Shown piece by piece: positions 26,190 through 35,019 of a DNA stretch of 64,000 bases. This DNA comes from Flavobacterium potami (lineage in GTDB: Bacteria; Bacteroidota; Bacteroidia; Flavobacteriales; Flavobacteriaceae): NCBI RefSeq assembly GCF_020026915.1, contig NZ_JAINUY010000005.1, positions 370,142 to 434,141 of the forward strand, in the 5' to 3' direction. Under the pieces are notes generated by a model, which was not told the origin of the DNA, did not search any database, and worked only from the letters and a program-made list of their open reading frames with translations. The translations under genes and the position numbers were made by a program. The stretch's first letter is position 1. Each line of letters starts with the position of its first letter.

Positions 26190-28622
26190 ATGATTTTTAA
26201 CTGGTTCAAAATATTTATTTATCATTTAAGACAAAGCAAATTGTTTTCGTTTTTAAATGTTTTAGGATTAAGCATCGGAATTGCCAGCGTAATTTTCGCC
26301 ATTTTGTATTGGAATAACGAAAACTCATACGACCAATGGAATCCGGAGAAGGAAAATGTATATCTGGTACTGAATAAAATTGGTACAACTGGAGATATTT
26401 GGGCTTCAAGCTCGATTCCGTTTGGAGAAACTTGTAAAGCAACTATTCCGGAAATAGATAATGTTTGCTTTATAAACACTTGGTACGATGATGAAGTAAT
26501 AAAATATCAAGACCAGAAATTATTAGTAAAAAAAATAATGGTGTCTGATGAAAATTTCTTTGACTTTTTCCCTTTCGATATTTTAAAAGGAGCTAAAAAA
26601 AATATTCTAAAAGAAAAAAACAGTGTAGCGATTTCAGACGAACAAGCAAAATTACTGTTTAAAGATGAGGATCCTATTGGTAAATCTATCACCTACAATA
26701 GCAACAACTACATTGTTAAATCTGTCTATCATATTACCAAACCCTCCTCAATCGAACCAAACTATGTGTTTAGCGGCGTAAAAAGAGAAGGCGACAAAAA
26801 TAGCTGGGGAAATTTCAATTACGGATTACTTATAAAAATTAAAAAAGATGCTAATCCTGCAGTTGTTTTAAAGAAAATGCATAACGTTAATTTTGTAAAC
26901 AGAACAGTAAAAGATGCAAAAGAAAGCGGTCAGACGGTTGAACAATATGTTAAAGAAAATGGTGAAATAACCGTTATTTTAGATCAATTAAAAACATCTC
27001 GTCTTCACGGAACAAAAAGTTCAGGAAATTCAAATTTTCCTGAAGGAGTCGGTAATTTGAAATTACTATACATAATGGGAGGTTTGTCTATTTTGATTTT
27101 GGTTTTATCATTGGTAAACTACATCAATTTAGCGACTGCATCTGCCATCAAACGTGCAAAAGAAGTTGGAGTTCGTAAAATTGTTGGTGCTTCTAGAAAA
27201 CAAATTATTGCGCAGTTTATATTTGAAACTGCTATAATTGTTACACTTGCCATCTTGTTTGCACTTGCCATTGTAGAACTTTCTTTACCTTATTACAATA
27301 CCTTTTTAAATAAAAATTTGACTATGAATGGCGGTGAATTTTACCTGCAACTCATTTTAATATTTGGATTAGTAATCATTCTTGCGGGTATTTTCCCTGC
27401 TATTTATATCTCAAATTTTGAAACTTTAAAAGTGTTAAAAGGCAATTTTTCAAGAAGTAAAAGCGGAATATGGATTCGTAATTCTATGCTTATATTTCAA
27501 TTTGGAATTGCAGCATTCTTTATTATTGGTGCATTAATCGTGAATTCGCAAGTTGATTATATGATGAACAAAGACCTTGGTTTTAGTGGCGATCAAGTAA
27601 TTTCAATTCCGTTTAACAAACCAGACCGATTTAAAAGAACAGAACAATATCTTGTAGCAAAAGAAGAAATTAAAAAAATTCCTGGAGTGTTAGATGTTTC
27701 TGCATTTGCTGGTTCTTTTGGTGGAAGTACAAATTCAAGTTCCGGATTTAAACACAATGACATTTTTGTTCAACCAAGAAATGTTGAAATGGATTTTGGT
27801 TTTCTAAATATGATGAAAATCAAAATCGTAAAAGGACGTGATTTATCTCCTGAATTTTCTTCAGACACAATAAACAGCATGCTGATGAATGAAACACTCG
27901 TTAAAACATTAAACCTAAAAAATCCAATAAATACGATCGTAACATCAGGATGGGGCAATGAAAAAGAGGGCAATTTGAAATTTAAAATAGTAGGAGTGGT
28001 AAAAGATTTTAATATTACCGGACTACAGGATAAAGTTCCACCTATGGTTTTTATAAATCTAAAAACTTTGAAATGGAATAACTTCAATAATGTACTTGTA
28101 AAGGTTTCTCCAAATAATTTAACAGAAACGTTAGAAAAATTGAAATCTTTTTGGGAGAAAAACGTCAACCCAGACTACCCTTTTGACTATCAGTTTGTTG
28201 ACAAAGGTTTTGCTAAAACTTATGCCGAGCAAGTGAAGCAAAAAAACCTATTTTTTATCTTAAATCTGGTTGTAATCGTAATTGCTGTGTTCGGATTGTT
28301 CGCTTTGGCATCATTTTCGATGGAGAGAAGACTGAAAGAAATTGCAATTAGAAAAACGCTGGGTGCAGAGACTGATATTTTGCTGAAAGAATTATCAAAA
28401 CAATATATCATGTTCTGTTTTATGGGATTCGCAATCGGAATTATACCTGCTTATATTTTATTGCAAAAATGGCTTGAGGATTTTGCTTACAGAATTAATA
28501 TTTCTGTTGTGCCTTTTACTGTAGCACTTATTTCTTTAGTAATTCTTACTTTGATAATTGTACTAACAAAGGCCTACCAAGTAACTAAAATAGACGTTTT
28601 AAAATATTTAAAATACGAATAA
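26190..28622 (+). CDS. FtsX-like ABC transporter permease
   Basis: This 810-residue inner-membrane protein has two MacB/FtsX modules. A first membrane helix near residues 20-40 leads into a large periplasmic MacB-type domain and a trio of helices around residues 290-430. A second soluble domain (about 450-690) precedes a final set of three helices (about 690-805), with the family's ASFSMERRLKEIAIRKTLGA element. It is the mechanotransmitting permease for the ATPase encoded upstream. Together with the adaptor it makes a tripartite efflux pump, which needs an outer-membrane channel not encoded here. Confidence 0.93.
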   Translation: MIFNWFKIFIYHLRQSKLFSFLNVLGLSIGIASVIFAILYWNNENSYDQWNPEKENVYLVLNKIGTTGDIWASSSIPFGETCKATIPEIDNVCFINTWYDDEVIKYQDQKLLVKKIMVSDENFFDFFPFDILKGAKKNILKEKNSVAISDEQAKLLFKDEDPIGKSITYNSNNYIVKSVYHITKPSSIEPNYVFSGVKREGDKNSWGNFNYGLLIKIKKDANPAVVLKKMHNVNFVNRTVKDAKESGQTVEQYVKENGEITVILDQLKTSRLHGTKSSGNSNFPEGVGNLKLLYIMGGLSILILVLSLVNYINLATASAIKRAKEVGVRKIVGASRKQIIAQFIFETAIIVTLAILFALAIVELSLPYYNTFLNKNLTMNGGEFYLQLILIFGLVIILAGIFPAIYISNFETLKVLKGNFSRSKSGIWIRNSMLIFQFGIAAFFIIGALIVNSQVDYMMNKDLGFSGDQVISIPFNKPDRFKRTEQYLVAKEEIKKIPGVLDVSAFAGSFGGSTNSSSGFKHNDIFVQPRNVEMDFGFLNMMKIKIVKGRDLSPEFSSDTINSMLMNETLVKTLNLKNPINTIVTSGWGNEKEGNLKFKIVGVVKDFNITGLQDKVPPMVFINLKTLKWNNFNNVLVKVSPNNLTETLEKLKSFWEKNVNPDYPFDYQFVDKGFAKTYAEQVKQKNLFFILNLVVIVIAVFGLFALASFSMERRLKEIAIRKTLGAETDILLKELSKQYIMFCFMGFAIGIIPAYILLQKWLEDFAYRINISVVPFTVALISLVILTLIIVLTKAYQVTKIDVLKYLKYE

Positions 28623-28645
28623 GCTTGTAGACCATTTTTTTTAGA

Positions 28646-28685
28646 AGCCCGACAGATTACAGTTCAATCCGTCGGGCTTTTTTTG
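28646..28685. terminator. Strong terminator between convergent genes
   Basis: AAGCCCGAC (28646-28654) pairs with GTCGGGCTT (28672-28680) and is followed by a T run. On the other strand it ends with an A/T-rich run, so it may work in both directions. Confidence 0.8.
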
Positions 28686-28687
28686 AT

Positions 28688-30277
28688 TTAGTTCATTGTT
28701 ACAGAATCTGAATACAGCAGTTTATCTAAACTATCATCCCTTCCGTATACATCTGCAAAGAAATCTATATCGCCATTGTCCTGAACCCAAGCTGTAAAAT
28801 AACCAATATAAACCGGAATTTTATTTTTAAGCATGCATGTTGTTTCTTTTTCTCCACTCATTGCTTTGTCAATTTTTTCTACTGGCCAATCCGGATCATC
28901 TTTTAAAATATGAAGTGCCAGCTCTCTTGCTTCTTTCACGTTAATACAGCCATGGCTAAAAGTACGTTTTTCAAATTGGAAAAGACTTTTTGCAGGAGTA
29001 TCATGCATGTAGATATCATTCGGATTAGGAAACATGAATTTAACTAGACCCAAAGAGTTTTTCGGACCTGGTTTTTGCCTTACACGCCCGCCATTCCATT
29101 CCATATTATTTTCGGCCAGATAATTTTTGTCTCTTGCGATCTGCGATTTTAATTCGTTTTGGATAATACTATTCGGAACATTCCAATACGGACTAAAAAC
29201 AATTCTATCCATATTACCACTAAAAATCACGGTTTCGCTCAATCGATTTCCAACAAAAATATCTGAGACTAAATCATATTTTCCATTCTTCACATAAAAC
29301 ATTCTAAAAGAGGGAATATTGACCATTACATATTCATTGGCTTTTGCTAATTTGGTCGGAATCCAGCGGCAGCGCTCCATATTAAGCATTATCGTTTTGA
29401 TTCTTTTACTTATAGGTTCATTAAACTGATTAATATGATCTCTTGTAATAATATAATTAAGCGTAAGTCCGTGTCTTTTTTTGTATTTCATAATACCGTC
29501 CATTAATTCCTGATCATAAAAATTACTTTTCGAATCTTGCTTTAGATCTCCATCCACGTAAAGCCTTTGTCTGATTTGTTTAATTGCAACAGACGAATCA
29601 TCTGGTCTTAAATCTTTATAAGTGGCGCTGTCAATAGTAATTTTCTGCCAAAGACCGTCTTTTTCTATTTTTCTATATTTCTTTAAAGCATCTTGCAATT
29701 TATAATATTGACTAAACAACAGATTATCATCTTCATTTAATCGATTTGTATCAACAATAAGTGAGTCCAATATTCGGGAATAAGAAATACTTTTGGCCGG
29801 AAGATACCAACCTATTTTTTTAAGTGTCGCCGGATCTACACCAGAATAGACATTACTGGCATAAAAAACGTACATACTGGTCAAAAGCAGCTCTGTATCT
29901 AATTGAGGCGGAACTATATTATCGCTTTCATTAAACGCTTGGTCTATCACTTCTTTATAAGGCATTGTATTATCAATTCCTTGATCTTTCAGGACATTGA
30001 CTTTTTGATACAGTAAAGCTCCAAATTCGCTTATGTTTTTATCATCATACCAAATAGATTTGTATTGTTTATCCTTGTAAACATCCTCAACTTCCTTTTG
30101 ATATTTCTTCAGTTTAGGATATTTTTTGAAAAAAGCATTTATAGACGTTGCATCTATCGTAAGAGTCGAAACATACTTAGCCGTTTCTTTGCTTTTATTT
30201 ATGTCGGGGAATGACGTAAATGAAAATGCAAAAAAGCTAAATAGAATAATAATGGATGTAAAAGTAAAATTTCGCAT
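28688..30277 (-). CDS. Murein L,D-transpeptidase (YcbB-like)
   Basis: This 529-residue exported protein has a signal peptide (about residues 1-22), a long helical scaffold region, a peptidoglycan-binding-like segment near 235-275, and a C-terminal YkuD catalytic domain with SHGCINV (His442, Cys444) and the HDTPAKSLF stretch before it. It forms 3-3 peptidoglycan cross-links or attaches other proteins to peptide stems, and resists beta-lactams that target penicillin-binding proteins. Length and order match the YcbB type. It is a single gene convergent with the efflux operon. Confidence 0.92.
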   Translation of the reverse strand: MRNFTFTSIIILFSFFAFSFTSFPDINKSKETAKYVSTLTIDATSINAFFKKYPKLKKYQKEVEDVYKDKQYKSIWYDDKNISEFGALLYQKVNVLKDQGIDNTMPYKEVIDQAFNESDNIVPPQLDTELLLTSMYVFYASNVYSGVDPATLKKIGWYLPAKSISYSRILDSLIVDTNRLNEDDNLLFSQYYKLQDALKKYRKIEKDGLWQKITIDSATYKDLRPDDSSVAIKQIRQRLYVDGDLKQDSKSNFYDQELMDGIMKYKKRHGLTLNYIITRDHINQFNEPISKRIKTIMLNMERCRWIPTKLAKANEYVMVNIPSFRMFYVKNGKYDLVSDIFVGNRLSETVIFSGNMDRIVFSPYWNVPNSIIQNELKSQIARDKNYLAENNMEWNGGRVRQKPGPKNSLGLVKFMFPNPNDIYMHDTPAKSLFQFEKRTFSHGCINVKEARELALHILKDDPDWPVEKIDKAMSGEKETTCMLKNKIPVYIGYFTAWVQDNGDIDFFADVYGRDDSLDKLLYSDSVTMN

Positions 30278-30707
30278 ATTCTTAAAGTTTTAAGTGGTAG
30301 AAAATAACTTTAAAAAAATATCGAAAACCCAATAAACACTTCTAGAAAAAACAAGTTTTCGTATACTTTTTTATATCTGGAAATCATCGATTTTGGGCAA
30401 TCAAATATAAGCAAGATTTGTGAGATTTTAAATCTAAAAAACAGAAAATTTTGACAAAAAAACACATTCTCTTATCCGACAAATTCAAATTCATTATTTA
30501 AAAAAGATTCTATCTGATAATCTATTGAGCGTCAAAATATACTTCAAAAAATCGTTTTACATAATTTTGAATAATCTCTCTATCAATAATTACAATTTAA
30601 AAACGCTTAATTCCGAACTTAATCTGTTATCTTTGCACCCTGAAATCAGTTGAAATAAATTTTATTTTAAAACTGGCTTCTAAGAATAGAAAAAATAGCC
30701 CATTACA
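30278..30707. other. 430-base divergent intergenic region
   Basis: AT-rich spacer between divergent ldt and mrp genes. It carries both promoter regions; the only element I can name is a -7 box for mrp at 30628-30635 (TATCTTTG, 72 bases before the ATG). No repeat, hairpin or small gene is convincing. Confidence 0.5.
30628..30635 (+). promoter_or_regulatory. -7 box of the Fe-S gene cluster
   Basis: TATCTTTG fits TAnnTTTG and is followed by C, as often seen in Bacteroidota. No clear TTG at -33. Confidence 0.45.
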
Positions 30708-31838
30708 ATGAAATTAGATAGAAAAGAAATTCTTAAAGCTTTAGAGTCCATTACTATTGCTGGAGAAGGAAAAAATATGGTTGAAAGCGGCGCTGTAACC
30801 AATGTTATTACATTTGGAGATGAAGCTGTCGTAGACCTTGTATTGCATACACCTGCAATGCACATCAAAAAAAGAGCGGAAGATGATATTAGAAAAACGA
30901 TTCACGAAGTAATATCTCCAGACGCAAAAGTTAAAGTAAATATTAAAGTAGAATCTCCGGAAAAACCTGAAATTAAAGGTCGTGCTATTCCAGGGATCAA
31001 AAATATTATTGCAGTTGCTTCTGGAAAAGGAGGAGTAGGAAAATCTACTGTAACTGCAAACTTGGCCGTTACACTTGCAAAAATGGGTTTTAAAGTTGGT
31101 GTTTTAGATGCTGATATTTATGGTCCTTCAATGCCAATTATGTTTGACGTTGAAAACGAAAAACCAATTTCTACAATGGTTGACGGAAAGTCTAAAATGA
31201 AACCTATTGAAAGCTACGAAATTAAAATGCTTTCTATCGGATTCTTTACGGCTCCAAGTCAAGCCGTGATCTGGAGAGGTCCAATGGCTGCAAAAGCATT
31301 AAACCAAATGATTTTTGATGCAGATTGGGGAGAGTTAGATTTCATGCTACTTGACTTGCCTCCTGGAACTGGAGATATTCACCTTTCTATCATGCAGTCA
31401 CTTCCTATAACTGGAGCGGTTGTTGTAAGTACTCCACAAGCGGTAGCACTTGCAGATGCTAAAAAAGGGGTAGCTATGTTTATGCAAGATAATATCAATG
31501 TTCCTGTTTTGGGAATTATCGAAAATATGGCGTACTTTACACCAGAAGAATTACCTGACAATAAATATTATATTTTTGGACAAGAAGGTGCAAAGAACCT
31601 TGCAGCAGATTTAGATGTTCCATTTTTAGGAGAAGTTCCAATTGTACAATCTATTCGCGAAGCAGGAGATTACGGACGCCCAGCAGCGTTGCAAACTGCT
31701 TCTCCAATCGAAAGTGTTTTTGAAGAAATCACCAGAAATGTTGTACAGGAAACAGTAAACAGAAACGAAAGCTTACCAGCTACAGAAGCCATTAAAATTA
31801 CAACAATGGCAGGTTGTTCAGCAGTAAAGAAAAATTAA
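30708..31838 (+). CDS. Mrp/ApbC-type iron-sulfur carrier ATPase
   Basis: This 376-residue protein has an N-terminal MIP18/DUF59 domain (residues 1-75) and a ParA-like P-loop ATPase with deviant Walker A GKGGVGKS at 106-113. It holds and delivers [4Fe-4S] clusters to target apoproteins. The usual CxxC after ENMxxF is missing: here the segment reads ENMAYFTPEELPDNKYYIFG, and the only late cysteine is near the C-terminus (GCSAV). This absence is, to my memory, typical of Bacteroidota Mrp. It leads a cluster with NifU C-terminal domain and ferredoxin genes, so an Fe-S function is well supported by context. Confidence 0.9.
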   Translation: MKLDRKEILKALESITIAGEGKNMVESGAVTNVITFGDEAVVDLVLHTPAMHIKKRAEDDIRKTIHEVISPDAKVKVNIKVESPEKPEIKGRAIPGIKNIIAVASGKGGVGKSTVTANLAVTLAKMGFKVGVLDADIYGPSMPIMFDVENEKPISTMVDGKSKMKPIESYEIKMLSIGFFTAPSQAVIWRGPMAAKALNQMIFDADWGELDFMLLDLPPGTGDIHLSIMQSLPITGAVVVSTPQAVALADAKKGVAMFMQDNINVPVLGIIENMAYFTPEELPDNKYYIFGQEGAKNLAADLDVPFLGEVPIVQSIREAGDYGRPAALQTASPIESVFEEITRNVVQETVNRNESLPATEAIKITTMAGCSAVKKN

Positions 31839-31839
31839 T

Positions 31840-31912
31840 AATTAGATAATGAGATAATGTGCCAATTAGATAATTAATTTTCTAATTGACACATTGCCTA
31901 ATTGACACATTA
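31840..31912. repeat. Intergenic repeat (GATAATGTGCCAATTAG)
   Basis: AATGTGCCAATTAGATAATTA is answered by TCTAATTGACACATT, with a second TAATTGACACATT directly after. It separates mrp from the NifU-like gene by 79 bases. Confidence 0.65.
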
Positions 31913-31917
31913 AAATT

Positions 31918-32157
31918 ATGACAACAGAAGAATTAACAAACAATGTTTTATTGGCCTTAGATGAGATAAGACCATTTTTAAAGTCTGACGGTGGCGATAT
32001 TTCATTGATTTCTATCGAAGACGACAAACATGTAAAAGTTCGTTTGGAAGGAGCTTGTATTAGCTGCAGCGTTAATCAAATGACACTGAAGGCAGGAGTT
32101 GAAACAACAATAAAAAAATATGCACCACAAATCGAAACTGTGGTAAATATTATGTAA
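31918..32157 (+). CDS. NifU C-terminal-domain protein (Nfu-type scaffold)
   Basis: This 79-residue protein is a stand-alone NifU C-terminal domain. The Fe-S ligand motif is CISC in LEGACISCSVNQMTLKAG, preceded by the conserved FLKSDGGDI. Nfu proteins dimerise around a [4Fe-4S] cluster and pass it to target proteins. It lies 79 bases after the Mrp gene in the same direction, consistent with a shared Fe-S maturation operon. Confidence 0.92.
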   Translation: MTTEELTNNVLLALDEIRPFLKSDGGDISLISIEDDKHVKVRLEGACISCSVNQMTLKAGVETTIKKYAPQIETVVNIM

Positions 32158-32356
32158 TAAACAAAATTGTTTTTTTCGACTAATGTTTTTGCAGCGAAAA
32201 GACCTAAATTTCTGACGCTCATAAAAAGCGCTAAAAAGTCTTTTTTCGTTATTATCACATTTATACAAAGCCTAAAACAGTAATCGAAAAATTTTTAAAT
32301 TAATTACAGAATTTGACACGTTTTCAAATTCTACAATAAAATTCCAATACTAAAAA

Positions 32357-32674
32357 ATGGATGTATTAATCAAGATTAAAGATCGAGAAGGAGTTATTCA
32401 CGAACTACAAGCTCCTACTGATATGGCAATGAATATAATGGAGTTATGCAAAGCATACGAACTTCCTGTTGAAGGAACTTGCGGTGGAATGGCCATGTGC
32501 GCTTCTTGCCAATGTTATGTTCTAAATGATGTTGCATTACCTGAAATGGGAGATGATGAAGAAGCAATGCTTTCTGAAGCGTTTTACGTAAAATCTAATA
32601 GTCGTTTAGGATGTCAAATTCCAATTACTGAAGATTTAGAAGGTTTGGAGTTAGAATTGGCTCCAGAATACTAA
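32357..32674 (+). CDS. [2Fe-2S] ferredoxin
   Basis: A complete 105-residue plant/adrenodoxin-type ferredoxin. The cluster ligands are in GTCGGMAMCASCQC and later RLGCQIP, giving the C-x5-C-x2-C plus distant Cys pattern. It transfers single electrons in the cytoplasm, perhaps for Fe-S assembly or P450-type reactions. It is separated by 199 bases from the NifU-like gene and may have its own promoter. A hairpin rich in T follows at 32767-32800. Confidence 0.92.
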   Translation: MDVLIKIKDREGVIHELQAPTDMAMNIMELCKAYELPVEGTCGGMAMCASCQCYVLNDVALPEMGDDEEAMLSEAFYVKSNSRLGCQIPITEDLEGLELELAPEY

Positions 32675-32766
32675 ATATTAAATTCCAATATTTTTAAATT
32701 CCAAATTCCAATTACTACAGATTTAAAAAGATCTGAACTATAATTGACTCGAGAATATTAAATATC

Positions 32767-32803
32767 AAAAAGGCGGAAATCGATGATTTTTGCCTTTTTT
32801 TTC
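32767..32803 (+). terminator. Terminator of ferredoxin gene
   Basis: AAAAAGGC pairs with GCCTTTTT across a 15-base loop, followed by a run of T. Confidence 0.5.
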
Positions 32804-32812
32804 TAACACATG

Positions 32813-32847
32813 TAAACCCGACAGGTTTAAAAAACCTATCGGGTTTA
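32813..32847. terminator. Second hairpin between convergent genes
   Basis: TAAACCCGACAGGTTT (32813-32828) pairs with AAACCTATCGGGTTTA (32832-32847). It lies 15 bases from the stop of the SMI1/KNR4 gene and should terminate it on the minus strand. Confidence 0.65.
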
Positions 32848-32862
32848 TCATTCAATCTCATT

Positions 32863-33300
32863 TTATTCCTCTATTAATTCTTGAATATTTTCTGCCACCT
32901 TCTGGATCTTTCCAGTTTCATGGCACCAGAAATAAACTATATCATCTAGAATTTTATCGTTTTTCGATGGAAGCAAAATCAATTGATCTCCACAACCATT
33001 TCCCCCAATAGCAATAGCATTTAAAGGAAAATTACCCCATTCTTTTACTTGCTTTGTTTCTAAAATAATGTGATTGCAAGTTCTACTTATTCTCTTTCTA
33101 TCACTTTTATCAAAAAACGGATAAAGATTCCAATCATCATCTTCTGTTTGAGCTTCTCCTCCATTTTCTTCTATCATTTTTTCTTTAAACAAAGGAGGAA
33201 ATTCCAACCCTAGTTCTTCTTCTGCTTCGATTATATATTTTACATCAATTGGAAATGGCATCGCGTTTAATTTATTTAATAATTTAGAAGAATAATCCAA
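32863..33300 (-). CDS. SMI1/KNR4-family protein
   Basis: This 145-residue protein matches the SMI1/KNR4 (SUKH) fold: ELGLEFPPLFKEKM early, a GGEAQ loop, the IAIGGNGCGDQLILL core and a C-terminal DDIVYFWCHETG strand pair. Many SUKH proteins act as immunity proteins against polymorphic toxins, others are housekeeping. No toxin gene is adjacent, so this is either an orphan immunity gene or a cytoplasmic accessory. It is monocistronic. Confidence 0.8.
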   Translation of the reverse strand: MDYSSKLLNKLNAMPFPIDVKYIIEAEEELGLEFPPLFKEKMIEENGGEAQTEDDDWNLYPFFDKSDRKRISRTCNHIILETKQVKEWGNFPLNAIAIGGNGCGDQLILLPSKNDKILDDIVYFWCHETGKIQKVAENIQELIEE

Positions 33301-33334
33301 CTCCTAAGAAACTAAAAAGTCAAAACAATATAAT

Positions 33335-33373
33335 AAAAAAACCGTAATTACATTACTGCAATTACGGTTTTTT
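33335..33373. terminator. Bidirectional terminator
   Basis: AAAAAACCGTAAT pairs with ATTACGGTTTTTT around 33335-33347 and 33361-33373. It lies beyond the asd 3' end. Confidence 0.75.
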
Positions 33374-33403
33374 TATTATAACAATTTTCTTTAATCTCCT
33401 GGC

Positions 33404-34393
33404 TTATACCAATCCAGCTTGAATTAAATATTCAGCAATTTGGATTGTGTTTGTTGCAGCACCTTTTCTTAAGTTATCAGCAACAATCCACATGTTTAAT
33501 GTGTTTGGCTGGCTTTCGTCGCGACGGATTCTTCCAACAAAAACATCATTTTTACCTTCTGCGTACAATGGCATTGGATATGTAAAAGTATCTAAATTAT
33601 CTTGCACCACTACTCCATCAGTATTGTGTAAGATTTCACGAACTTCATTCACGTCAAAATCATTTGTAAACTCAACGTTTACTGCCTCACTGTGACCTCC
33701 AACAACTGGAACACGAACTGCAGTAGCCGTAACTCTAATTGTGTTGTCACCTAAGATCTTTTGAGTTTCGCGAACCAATTTCATTTCTTCTTTAGTGTAT
33801 CCGTTTTCTTCGAAACTATCGCAATGTGGAATTGCATTTCTGTGAATTGGATATTTGTAAGCCATATCGCCTTGAACTCCAGCGTATTCGTTTTCTAATT
33901 GTTTTACCGCTTTTACACCAGTTCCTGTAATAGATTGGTAAGTAGAAACAATAATTCTTTTAATATTGTATTTTCTGTGTAAAGGAGACAAAGCCAAAAC
34001 CATTTGAATTGTCGAACAGTTTGGGTTTGCAATGATTTTATCTTCTTTAGTTAAAACATCAGCATTGATTTCTGGAACTACCAATTTTTTAGTAGGATCC
34101 ATTCTCCAAGCAGAAGAGTTATCGATAACGGTTGTTCCTGCAGCAGCAAATTTTGGTGCCCATTCTAATGAAGTGTCTCCACCAGCAGAGAAAACAGCGA
34201 TATCAGCTTTCATATCAACAGCTGTTTGTAAACCTACTACTTTATATTTTGTTCCTTTATATTCAATTTCTTTTCCTACTGATCTTTCAGAAGCAACAGG
34301 AATTAATTCTGTAACAGGGAAATTTCTTTCCGCTAAAACTTTAAGCATTACTTCGCCAACCATTCCGGTAGCACCTACAACTGCAATTCTCAT
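33404..34393 (-). CDS. asd: Aspartate-semialdehyde dehydrogenase
   Basis: A complete 329-residue enzyme with an N-terminal Rossmann fold (GATGMVG near residues 8-14) and catalytic Cys126 in NPNCSTIQ. It reduces aspartyl phosphate to aspartate semialdehyde, the branch point to lysine/diaminopimelate, threonine and methionine. Length and motifs match the bacterial family. It stands next to mscL and the MurF-Alr gene, a region with several cell-envelope functions. A strong terminator follows. Confidence 0.96.
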   Translation of the reverse strand: MRIAVVGATGMVGEVMLKVLAERNFPVTELIPVASERSVGKEIEYKGTKYKVVGLQTAVDMKADIAVFSAGGDTSLEWAPKFAAAGTTVIDNSSAWRMDPTKKLVVPEINADVLTKEDKIIANPNCSTIQMVLALSPLHRKYNIKRIIVSTYQSITGTGVKAVKQLENEYAGVQGDMAYKYPIHRNAIPHCDSFEENGYTKEEMKLVRETQKILGDNTIRVTATAVRVPVVGGHSEAVNVEFTNDFDVNEVREILHNTDGVVVQDNLDTFTYPMPLYAEGKNDVFVGRIRRDESQPNTLNMWIVADNLRKGAATNTIQIAEYLIQAGLV

Positions 34394-34433
34394 TTTTATA
34401 TTTTTAAATAATCAATTAATCTAATTTGTAGGG

Positions 34434-34463
34434 CAAAAATAAGTATAATAAAAGTCTTGACAA
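34434..34463 (-). promoter_or_regulatory. Promoter of asd
   Basis: On the minus strand, TTG (34463-34461), 19 bases, TATTTTTG (34441-34434), then 40 bases to the asd start. This fits the Bacteroidota consensus well. Confidence 0.5.
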
Positions 34464-34514
34464 GGTGATTCACAAAAAATAACAAAATGTTATAAAATAA
34501 ACATTTTGTAAAAA

Positions 34515-34537
34515 AACCGCCTCTTTAGAAGGCGGTT
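34515..34537 (-). terminator. Terminator of mscL
   Basis: AACCGCCT (34515-34522) pairs with AGGCGGTT (34530-34537), and on the minus strand a run of T follows. Confidence 0.7.
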
Positions 34538-34568
34538 AAGTTAGACTTAGTGTAGCGGTATTATATTT

Positions 34569-34949
34569 TTATTTATTTTTTAATAAATCTCTAATTTCTG
34601 TAAGCAATTCTTCCTGAGTTGGTGCTGCAGGCTGATTTGGTGCTGGTTCTTCTTTCTTTTTAAGGCTATTTAATGCTTTAATAATCAAGAACAAAACAAA
34701 GGCTACGATAATAAAGTTAATTACTGCCGAAAGAAACATACCGTATTTAACTCCTCCAAAAGCGGTTAAATCTTCTATCCTTGATAAGTGAGCTGCATCT
34801 AAAGCAGGTTTTAATACTAGTGGTGTAATTACATCTTCAATAAATGAACTTACAATTTTACCAAAAGCAGCTCCAATGATTACCGCAACAGCAAGGTCAA
34901 CTACGTTACCTTTCATTGCAAATGCCTTAAATTCTGAAAAAAATCCCAT
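34569..34949 (-). CDS. mscL: Large-conductance mechanosensitive channel
   Basis: A 126-residue inner-membrane protein with two membrane helices (about residues 16-45 and 68-95) and the family's amphipathic N-terminus and VDLAVAVIIGAAFGKIVSSF signature (given in part). The pentameric channel releases solutes upon hypo-osmotic shock. A proline- and Glu-rich cytoplasmic tail follows, as usual. Single gene. Confidence 0.95.
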   Translation of the reverse strand: MGFFSEFKAFAMKGNVVDLAVAVIIGAAFGKIVSSFIEDVITPLVLKPALDAAHLSRIEDLTAFGGVKYGMFLSAVINFIIVAFVLFLIIKALNSLKKKEEPAPNQPAAPTQEELLTEIRDLLKNK

Positions 34950-35019
34950 ATCTGATTAATTTTTAGTTTTACGTTAAATGATTATCGAAAATACGGAATT
35001 TTATTGAAAGTTTTTAATA

